A stretch of 64,000 nt of DNA from Dipteris shenzhenensis (Eukaryota; Polypodiophyta; Polypodiopsida; Gleicheniales), in assembly GCA_047967505.1 (NCBI GenBank), contig CM106538.1; one strand, written 5' to 3'. The position numbers and the translations under genes are program-made. Below, piece after piece: positions 55,888-64,000 of the stretch; position 1 is the stretch's first letter; each line of letters begins with the position of its first letter. The notes beneath the pieces were generated by a model, which saw only the letters and a program-made list of their open reading frames with translations, searched no databases and was not told the origin of the DNA.

Positions 55888-56300
55888 GCCCGTACAGTCT
55901 GTACGACTATACGAAATCCGTACTTGGTATATGCACGTCCGTACCCTATCGTATTGTACCTGCCGTACCGTACCCGTCGTACAGATCTGCAACACGCGTG
56001 GTCGTCGTACATCGTCGTCCGTACAAGTGCCGTACAGTCCGTTGCCTGACTGTACGGTTCGTCGTATAGTTCCATACCTGCGCATACACTTCGCTGCCAC
56101 CATCCGTACCAACACGTACCTTTTTCATATTGGATCTGCATTTCCATACCGCACATGCGGCCCCGTACAGTTGCAGTCCTCCGTACATCGTTGGATGCTG
56201 GTTGCCGTACAATACGTACGGTTGTTCACAATCTTCCGTACAAACTGTCATACAGACAGATTGATAGTTCCGTACTATCTGTCCGTACAGTTTGCAGGTG
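55888..56300 (+). repeat. GTAC-core array in the element 3 leader
   Basis: About 21 GTAC tetranucleotides lie in roughly 410 bp, against 1-2 expected by chance. Most are CCGTAC or CGTAC, or their complement GTACGG. CCGTAC with core GTAC is the known binding motif of plant SBP/SPL transcription factors, and GTAC is the core of the algal copper-response element. Binding is an inference only. Confidence 0.85.
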
Positions 56301-56439
56301 ATCTAGGCAGGTACATCTTGCAGACAGCCATTGTTTGGCTCAGTTTTTTTTGGAAGACTTTGGGGCATCCTGTTTGTTGCAAACATTGCAATCATTTTGT
56401 AGTTTCAGAGCTACACTTGGAGCAAACATTGCAAATTTG

Positions 56440-56715
56440 GTCTGAAATTTGGGGCTTTCTGCTGAAATTGCAAAATTTGGGGCTTTCTGTACTTCTGTCC
56501 CTTTCTGGTTGCAATTTCAAGCTCGAAATTTGGGGCTTTCAGTTTTGCAGTACAATTTCTTGAAGAAATTTGGGGATTTTGTAATTGCACTGCAATTTCG
56601 CAGTGAAATTTGGGGCTTTTGCAGACAAAGCGCAATTCTTGCAACATTTGGGGCTTTTGATCAATTTGCCCCTTTCCGGTTGCAATTTCAAGCCTATTTT
56701 GGGGCTTTTGTGTTG
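56440..56715 (+). repeat. TTTGGGGCTTT interspersed repeats in the element 3 leader
   Basis: Variants of AAATTTGGGGCTTTC occur near 56,446, 56,474, 56,528, 56,569, 56,608, 56,648 and 56,697. They are interleaved with TTGCAATTTC motifs, and GGTTGCAATTTCAAGC occurs twice (near 56,508 and 56,678). The spacing is irregular, 28-54 bp. Confidence 0.8.
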
Positions 56716-56948
56716 GGAGAGCAATTTCTGGAGATTTCAGTTCATACCGCCTTTCTTGAAGTGTTTTGCAGCACTTTTGGCAGATTCTGGAGAGTTTTTG
56801 ATGCTTGGACAGATTTTTGACAGTGCAAGTACAGAAATCTGAGTTGCATTTACAGCCGGTGCTTGGCTGTGTTTTTTTTTGGGAGTTGTGCATTTCATTC
56901 CCAGTAAGGGAATTCTGTTTTGTATCTGCTTAAATCTCTTTCACAGAT

Positions 56949-57089
56949 ATGGCCCAGCAAAATCAGAATGACTTCCAGTTCAGTGGTCTTTCACAGTCAC
57001 AGGAAGACAAGTTGGATGGTACCAACTACTCCCTCTGGAGTTTTATGGTACGCAATATTCTGATTTCTCGCAATTTATGGGATTATTGA
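56949..57089 (+). pseudogene. Element 3 gag N-terminal stub
   Basis: MAQQNQNDFQFSGLSQSQED then KLDGTNYSLWSFMVRNILIS, 46 residues to a TGA at 57,087. This is a copia gag start. The rest of gag and the protease are missing. Confidence 0.8.
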
Positions 57090-57099
57090 TAGCTCAATT

Positions 57100-58131
57100 T
57101 TCAGACTTTCAAATGTCTTATATGTGCCTGGTATAACCAAAAATCTTCTTTCAGTGTCCACTCTTAACAGAGCTGGATTTCAGGTCATCTTTGAGGATGA
57201 CAAATGTGCTGTCCGAGACAGGGAAGATGATTATGCCTTAAGATTATCTCGTACTCTCCAGCGTGGGCTTTTTCAGCTTGATCTTTTTGACAAAAGAGCA
57301 GCCCATGCTCTTGCAGTTTCTACCCCTACAGCTGCCATGCAGGATGCAGAATTATGGCATGCCCGATATGGCCACATGCATTACAACAGCTTGATGACAC
57401 TTCAGAAGCATTCCATGGTTGATGCATTGCCACCTCTTGAGATACCTCCTCCACATGCCTGTGAAGGGTGCATTTTAGGCAAGATGCATAGATTCCCCTT
57501 CAAAAAGGATGGTTCAGTTAAAGCTGTCCGCAAATTACAGCTTATACACAGTGATGTCTGTGGTCCCATGAGGACTCCATCATTGGGTGGTCATCTCTAC
57601 TTCGTTACATTTATTGATGATTACTCCAATTTCACTTGGGTCTTTGGGCTGAAGCGCAAATCAGAAGTGTTCATGGTGTTTAAACACTTTTCAGCCATGG
57701 TTGAAAATGAAACCGGACTCAAGATACAGACATTGCGCACAGATAGAGGTGGGGAATACTTGTCTGCAGAATTTGATGCTTTTCTGAAAGGCAAGGGTAT
57801 TGTGCATCAGCTCACAGTCAAGCTGACCCCTCAACAAAATGGCAAAGCTCAGAGGAAAAATAGAACTCTCATGGAGATGGACAGATGTGTGCTGAAAAGC
57901 AAACACATGCCTCACAAATTCTGGCTTGAGGGTCTGATGTGTGCCAATTACATTTTGAATCGAGCTCCCACTAAGGCTTTAAAAACAAAAACTCCCTATG
58001 AGGTCTGGAATGGGAGAAAGCCTTCAGTGGATCATTTCCGCGTCTTTGGATGCCTTGCTTATGCTCATGTGCCAATTGAATTCAGGCACAAGTTGTCAGA
58101 TAAAGCCATTAAGTGCATATTTGTTGGGTAC
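57100..58131 (+). pseudogene. Element 3 pre-integrase and integrase
   Basis: Open from SNVLYVPGITKNLLSVSTLN. It shows the pre-integrase motif ELWHARYGHM and CEGCILGKMHRFPF. Integrase has HSDVC and RTDRGGEY, but the third acidic residue is changed: NGKAQRKNRT instead of NGxAERxNRT. The integrase C-terminus (HFRVFGCLAYAHVP, KCIFVGYC) ends exactly where the gypsy LTR begins. Confidence 0.9.
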
Positions 58132-58596
58132 TGTAACCAGATTTTACTATCCTAGTCTCTGATGCAGATCACGGGAGTAGCACCTTGATCTTCCACCCAG
58201 CCAATTCTGCCAAGACTTCGAAGAGAGAGAGATAGAGCTGTACACAAGATCACGTAAAAATCCCAATCCTTATCTTCTCTCACTAGCCTTGACAGACCCC
58301 AAATCCCTAGATAGATCTAGATGCCACATGTCATCCATATAGGGCCTTCCTAATGCAACATTTCACCCCTCTCTTGGGATGCATTTAATTCCTTGCCCCT
58401 AGGCACAATCTTTGCACTAGGCCCTTGGTCTCAGATCTATCTAGTCTGGTGCTATCAGCCCTCACCTAGGACCTTGACATTAATCCCTTCCGATCATTTA
58501 CATAAAGCGCAAACACATATATTACAAAGATAGATCCTATAAGGGAAATGTCGACTGATTCTTCCGAGGTCATGCTACCTCGGCTAGAGCGTAACA
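58132..58596 (-). repeat. 3' LTR of the minus-strand gypsy element
   Basis: On the minus strand it starts TGTTACGCTCTAG and ends GGTTACA (465 bp). The polypurine tract GAAGAGGGAAGGAA lies between pol and the LTR. The 5-bp flank to compare with the other end is GGTAC (58,127-58,131); the 5' LTR is not in the window. An inverted relative lies at 44,430-44,790. Confidence 0.85.
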
Positions 58597-58608
58597 TTCC
58601 TTCCCTCT
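58597..58608 (-). other. Polypurine tract of the gypsy element
   Basis: GAAGAGGGAAGGAA-type purine run on the minus strand, between the stop codon and the LTR start. Confidence 0.75.
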
Positions 58609-61600
58609 TCAGACATCAGCGTCCTCGATGATAAAGTCTGGGAACACTCTCCGCAACTGATATACGGATTCCCAGGTAGCTTCGGATAGAGGCTGACCAT
58701 GCCATGCAACCAACACCGTGGGTATCTTCCGATTTCGTATTTGCATTGTTCCTCGGTCCAGGATTCTTGTTGGTTTGCGCCTTGCAATATCCTCTATCTC
58801 CTGAAACAAAACCACACCTTCGATTAGTGAGTCACCAGTATGTAAAAATTTCTTTAAACGTGAAACATGAAAAACCGGGTGCACCTTACACCCCTGTGGC
58901 AATTCTAATTTATAGGCTACACTGCCTATTCTCTTTAGAATTAACCACGGCCCACAGTATCGAGGTGATAACTTAGCACACTCTCCTGAAGTCAACGACT
59001 TCGAGTGCGAAGGAATTCTGAGAAAAACTTTTTCTCCTTCTTCAAATACTCTTATAGACCGATTTTCATCCACATACACCTTGGCTCTATCCATAGCCTG
59101 GCGGATGTTAGCTCTCGCAAGTGCTAGCATCTCCCGCATCTGAACTACAAAGTTCGCAGCACTAGGCACTTTCTGAGGTACTCCAACTATAGTTGGATTG
59201 GCTGGCCTATAACCATAGTTCAGCTCAAACGGACTGAACCCAGTAGATGAATGTTTCCTGTCATTGTAGGCAAACTCCAATAATGGCAACCACTTGTCCC
59301 ATGTATGTTGCCTCAATGACACATATGCCCTCAGCATATCCTCTAAAGTCTGGTTGACTCTCTCCGTCTGACCATCCGTCTCAGGATGATCCCCACTACT
59401 CATTCCCAACTCAGTCCTTAGTGTCTCAAATACCGCTGTCCAAAAGTGACCGGTAAACCTGACATCTCTGTCTGACACTATGGATCTAGGCAATCCATGC
59501 AGACGAAATATATGTCTAATAAACAACTCCGCTACTTGCGGGGCACTAATAGACTCTCTAGTCGGAATGAAGTGAGCCATCTTGGTTAGACGATCAACCA
59601 CCACAAGGATAGAATTATACCCTCCTTGTGTTGCAGGTAGTCCTACAATAAAATCCATGGAAATGCTCTCCCACTTACTTAGTGGTATTTCCAAGGGCTG
59701 TAAAAGTCCAGGTGGCTTCACCCGCTCGGTCTTACTTACCTGACACGAGAAACACCGTGTCACATATTCATGAATATGCTTTTTCATCTTTGGCCAAAAG
59801 AAATCTCGCTTCACGAGATCATATGTCTTCTTGACACCTGGATGTCCCGCACACGGGCTATCATGGCATTGTCGAATGACTCTCTGCCTGAGATCATTCT
59901 GACCAGGTACTACAACCTTGCTATTTCTAACTAGCATACCATCCCTTATGGTATATCTTGCATAAGTTTGGCCTTTTCTGGATGCCAGGTCATCCTTTTC
60001 ATTTTCCCCGGGTTTTAACACATGAGCCTTAGGCCATAAGCTCTGGACAAACTCGTCCACCTTCTGAGTTTCTCTGATCTCGGTCATTAGAGCACTCTCT
60101 AATACCGTGAAACTCAGGTTGTGCATAATGCGAGACAACGCATCAGCTACCTTGTTGTCTTTTCCTCTTCGGTACCGAATCGTTAGATTAAACTCCTGCA
60201 TGAGCTCTGCCCACCTAGCTTGGCGGCCCCTCAAGTCAGACTGTTTACAGAAATGTTTCAGAGTATCATGATCCACATCCACATAAAACTATGAACCATA
60301 CAGATAATGCCTCCATGTTTTCAAAGCATGGATAACAGCATACAACTCCAATTCATGAGTTGGCCAATTCCTTTGAGAGGGAGAAAGCTTCTTGCTTTCG
60401 AAGGCTACTGGCCTTCCCTCTTGAAGGAGAACTGCTCCTACCGCAATGCCACTCGCATCGGTTTCTAGAAATAACGGTTTCTGGGAATCAACTATCTTTA
60501 ACACCGGTCCTGAGACCACAGCTTGTTTTATGGTGTTAAAACTTTCTTGTTGATTCTGTCCCCAAATAAAAGGTACTTTATCTGAGGTCAGATCAGTGAA
60601 TGGCGATACTATTCCGGAATATCCTTTGATATGCCTTCTATAAAACTGGACAAATCCCAAGAATGATCGCAACGCGGTCAGACTCTGAGGGATTGGCCAA
60701 GTTAGTATCGCAGCCACTTTCTTCGGATCCATTTCTACCCCCTGTGGAGTAATTATGAACCCTAAATACTCAAGCCTAACCATACACAGTATAGTTTTCT
60801 TTTTATTCACATAAAGACTGGCTTTCCTCAAAGTACTGAACACTATCCTTAAGTGTTCACGATGCTCAGTAACACTTTTACTGAATATCAGGATATCGTC
60901 AATAAAATGTACTCCGAACTTTCCGATATACGGACGTAGTAAATCGTTCATAAGCATGACGAAGGTCGCTGGAGCATTGGTAAGTCCGAAGGGCATTACC
61001 AAAAACTCATAATGACCAAACCTGCTCCTAAAAGCGGTTTTATGCACATCCTCGGCTCTAATCCGGATCTGATGATAGCCGCACTTAAGATCTATCTTGC
61101 TGAAAATCACGGCTCCATGTAATGCTCTGTAATCTATACAGAGGCGAAACGTATCATCCTTTTTCCTCTTTAATATCACTGGTGAAGCAAAAGGTGAGAA
61201 ACTTGGTTGAATCTGCCCCAACTTGAGGTATTCTTCCAGTTGCCTACGCACCTCCGCTTCTTCAGTAAAGCTCATTCTATAGGGAGGTCTATTTACAGGT
61301 TCTGCCCCCGGGATCAGTTCAATCTTATGCTGAACTTTCCGCTCTGGAGGTAACCCATAAGGTAGTTCATCCCTAAAACATTCAGAGAACTCCTCTGTTA
61401 TAAGATTAGCCAGCTTGGCCATCTCATCACTTTGCATAACATCAGTGCTAGCCGAAGACTCATCCACCGACTCTACCGATGCTGTGCAAAGGTATAAAGA
61501 CTCTACTTGAGCCTTTCTGATTTCCATCACGGAAACCAACGGTCCCTGAGGTATATCTCTTTCACCTCGCAAGACATAAAGCACATCATTCATCTTGAAT

Positions 61601-63249
61601 TGATATACGTGCTTTTTCCAATCAATGGCTGGATTCTTCCTAGAATGCCATGCCATTCCCAGGGCTATATCCGCATGAGCAAGCTTGGTTATTTCAAAAT
61701 CAAGCTTCTCAGCATAGTCCTGAATCCGAAGCTCCAACTGGGTAACCCTTTGGTCCCATACTTCAGTTGAACTTCCATCGACCATCCTGACTGTATACGC
61801 GTAGTCAGATGGACTTGTCTTTAATTTCAGCCTCTTCACGAGCTTGGAGTTAATCACATTGTGAGTTGACGCTGAGTCAAACAACACAATGACATCATGA
61901 CTGGCCACTTGCCCTTTCATTTTGATTAACTCCGTATCATTGAAGGCTGTATTCCCCGTTGCTGCGGGCTTAGATAAGATGTTATCAGGTGCACTCGTCA
62001 CTAACTTAGTAACAGACACACAGAACAAACAAGGTACTAACCTCTGAGAAGATCCCGCTAGCTGAATCTGCATCTCTTCCGCTCTGGGACTTCCCTGCAT
62101 CTCCACGTCGCACTCTGAGATCACCATCTCAGCCATCCGACGATCTTTATTACGTGGACAATCTCTCCACTGATGAGGTTGAAGGCAACCAAAGCATAAG
62201 CCTTCTCTCCTCGCTTTTTCCCTTTGTTCTGGGTTCAAGGGAGACTTAGACCAAGCCCGGGCTGCCATTGGAGTTACTTTCCTCTTCACTCCAATGGTGG
62301 TACTTGGTTTAGGAGTTTCAGCCGGTCTCGCCTGCTTGGCTTGACCACTCGGCTGCGAACCACTCCCTCTACTAGCCCACTTCTTCTTAAACCCAGATTT
62401 CTTTGGATACCCATACTGGGTTCCAACCTGTGCAAACCCACTTGGCTTGCTGCCTTTGGCATCCTCGTAGTTCAGGGCTATAGCTATTGCATCATCTAGC
62501 GTGTTCGCGTACTTAGCCCGAACTTCCATTTTTATTCGATCATTCAATCCAAATATGAAATCTTTCACTTGGATTGATTGAGGCAGGGGTTCATCAATCT
62601 TCATTACACTCTCTCGAAACTTATCAGTGTATTCTGCCACTGATAAATTTCTCTGACGAAGGTTCCTATATTGATCCCAAGCTCGGGATGCTTCGTCAGG
62701 AGGTAAGAAGTGTTTCCTGAACTCTCTTTTAAACCCCTCCCAGGTAGTGGATGCTATGCCATCTTTTTGTTGTTTAATCCACCACCGATCCGCTGCCTCA
62801 CTGAACATGTGGGTGGCCTCGCGGATCTTTTTGATGTCATTTCTGATCTCACAAATGGCGAACGCCTCGTCCCATTTGTGTAGCCAGGTCTCAATGACAT
62901 CGGAGCTACGGTCGTTCATCCGACCAGAATACTTTTCCGGTCTGTAATTTGCAATATTTGGCACTTTAGCCTTCCTAGGCTCGACCGTATGAACGCTAGA
63001 CTCCGGTTCCATTGGAGCCTTTCCCTTCTCCTCTCGAGAAGGTCTGGCAGACATACTCTGTAGTACTCTCCTAAGTTCGGACTGCCCTGCATTGGCTTGT
63101 AACTGCTGTGCTAACAACTGTTGCAAGGCATCTTCCAGCAATGCAATCCTGCCAGATAACGTATGAGCTACTGGGCGCGATCCCTGCTGGGTCGGCCGGA
63201 CTCCTGATCCACCAGGGTCCCTCCTGGAAGCCCCTTCTTCTGCTTCCAT
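58609..63249 (-). pseudogene. Ty3/gypsy chromovirus-like gag-pol, nearly open
   Basis: The ATG at 63,249 opens a 986-codon frame; after one TAG (about 60,286) the same frame continues for 557 codons to 58,609. In order: gag (TWLHKWDEAFAICEIRN-like capsid), a knuckle CFGCLQPHQWRDC that is CX2CX3HX4C, one residue short of the usual spacing, and a protease with DSASTH where DSGAT/S is usual. RT has FIDDILIFS; between CIDYRAL and HGAVIFSKIDL about 20 family residues are missing. RNase H follows. Integrase has an HHCC finger and SMDF, SDRD and GQTERVN. The chromodomain-like tail (PTRILDRGTMQIRNRKIPTV, EATWES) ends at EDADV. The stop follows YLYGS in RNase H. Confidence 0.93.
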
Positions 63250-64000
63250 TTAATTCAATAGGTGTTTTGTTTTTGGGTTTTTTTTTTTTTTAATTAAAAA
63301 CACCACTAGAAAACTGTATTTACAAGCTGACACAATTCAACGTCCAATAGTCTGACACAATTCCCTATACTAGGGAATTCCTGCAATCCCCCCTGCGCAC
63401 TGACTGGGCATCAGATACATGCATAACCCAATAGCGCTTTTCCCCTATACTAGGGAAGCTACTACATTTTACTCTGACTGAAGCCCACAGGCATATCCTC
63501 AAGCATACTCTGTCCTTGCTACAGCATTAAAGCCTCACACAGGCTGATTATTCACGAGGTCCTATCTACAAAAAATATAGCCTCACCAGACTAAATCAAG
63601 GAGGGAAAAAAAACAACACGAAACTAATGGAGGTTGAAGAGAGCTTCCTGGTCATCCACGAACAGCCACACCCCCTTTTTGTTCCATGCAGATCGAGTCT
63701 CCAATTCCTGCAGCCTCCACGCTCTGTCTGCTTGCGAATAAAAAGCCTTCTCTGGTGTCGCGTATCCTTCAGATTGAGCTGTCCACGCCAACCTACGAAC
63801 TGTCGACGTATATATCGCCTAGCCCACGGACCATCTGCGTCGAATCACTGCAGCACGTCAAAACCTTCCACGTGAGCGCCACCACTCACGGACCTCGTCG
63901 GCAGTCTTCTAGTCGTCACCCTCGGGTGATTCGCTACCAGCACTCCCGCTACGCTCTTCCAAACCACCAATCCGTGCATCGACAGTTCTGACCACTCCCC
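63250..64000 (-). other. Gypsy leader or upstream flank
   Basis: Upstream of the gypsy gag start. The inner end of the expected 5' LTR (GGTTACA) and a primer site were not found here. There is a T-rich run at 63,276-63,290 (plus strand). CCCTATACTAGGG occurs twice (near 63,364 and 63,444), the first within the palindrome AATTCCCTATACTAGGGAATT. A plus-strand frame at 63,686-63,991 is open but unrecognised. Confidence 0.45.

Larger units (their letters stand above)
55547..58131 (+). mobile_element. Ty1/copia element 3, 5' part
   Basis: 5' LTR, primer site, leader, gag stub, and pre-integrase plus integrase on the plus strand. It is cut at 58,131 by the gypsy LTR. The RT, RNase H and 3' LTR would lie on the far side of the gypsy element, beyond the right edge. 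A large internal deletion removed most of gag and the protease. Confidence 0.88.

Noticed and set aside
55668-56563. Multiple open frames rich in Tyr, Arg and Thr in the element 3 leader
   Set aside because: They follow from the repeated CCGTAC motif and have no conserved protein motif.

Overview
The window is a piece of a large, transposon-rich plant nuclear genome. Most of it is decayed LTR retrotransposons of the Ty1/copia and Ty3/gypsy superfamilies plus LINE relics. The plant primer sites (TGGTATCAGAGC type), spliced GT-AG exons and a giant element-filled intron point to a seed plant. The intron size and old, nested, slowly decaying elements would suit a gymnosperm, but the sequence alone does not settle this. 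Nothing prokaryotic was seen.

The one host gene I can support is on the minus strand: a UBP1/TIA-1-type oligouridylate-binding protein with three RRM domains. Nine exons are readable between 51,368 and 24,316. Every junction is GT-AG, every phase fits, and they join into 353 codons plus a stop. Exons 6 and 7 are separated by a 22.1-kb intron. The first part of the gene (N-terminus and first half of RRM1) was not found and probably lies beyond 51.4 kb or outside the window.

Region by region. 1-9.1 kb: copia pol relics on both strands, simple-sequence and tandem repeats (a pyrimidine-rich satellite at 6.9-7.85 kb), and anonymous DNA. 9.16-11.76 kb: a complete gag-only LTR element (5-bp target duplication AGAAG). 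11.9-15.7 kb: a decayed L1-type LINE. 15.8-23.4 kb: diverged repeats, a strong hairpin, a gag zinc-knuckle relic with an internal micro-inversion, and a broken coiled-coil frame. 23.4-25.2 kb: the 3' end of the UBP1-like gene. 25.2-47.3 kb: its giant intron. This holds an old minus-strand copia element A; a second gag-only element inserted in A's gag; a copia element (element 2, 30,231-43,041, duplication CAGTG) inserted just upstream of A's gag start; and inside element 2's leader a younger copia element (element 1, 31,701-37,891, duplication AAAAC). Further right in the intron are a copia LTR with a pol stub, a gypsy LTR, LINE scraps and a duplicated anonymous block. 47.3-51.4 kb: six UBP1 exons with another copia relic in the 2.75-kb intron. 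51.4-64 kb: gypsy RT and gag fragments, a third copia element (element 3) cut by a gypsy LTR, and a nearly open minus-strand chromovirus-like gypsy element.

The most unusual non-coding signals are in the untranslated leaders of the three copia elements. Each has its own dense motif cluster: TGAAACG(CG)TTTCA palindromes in element 2, CAG/CCAG repeats in element 1, and about 21 GTAC cores followed by TTTGGGGCTTT repeats in element 3. I found no clearly new multi-gene system. The best candidates for follow-up are these leader arrays, the giant intron, and the two gag-only elements.
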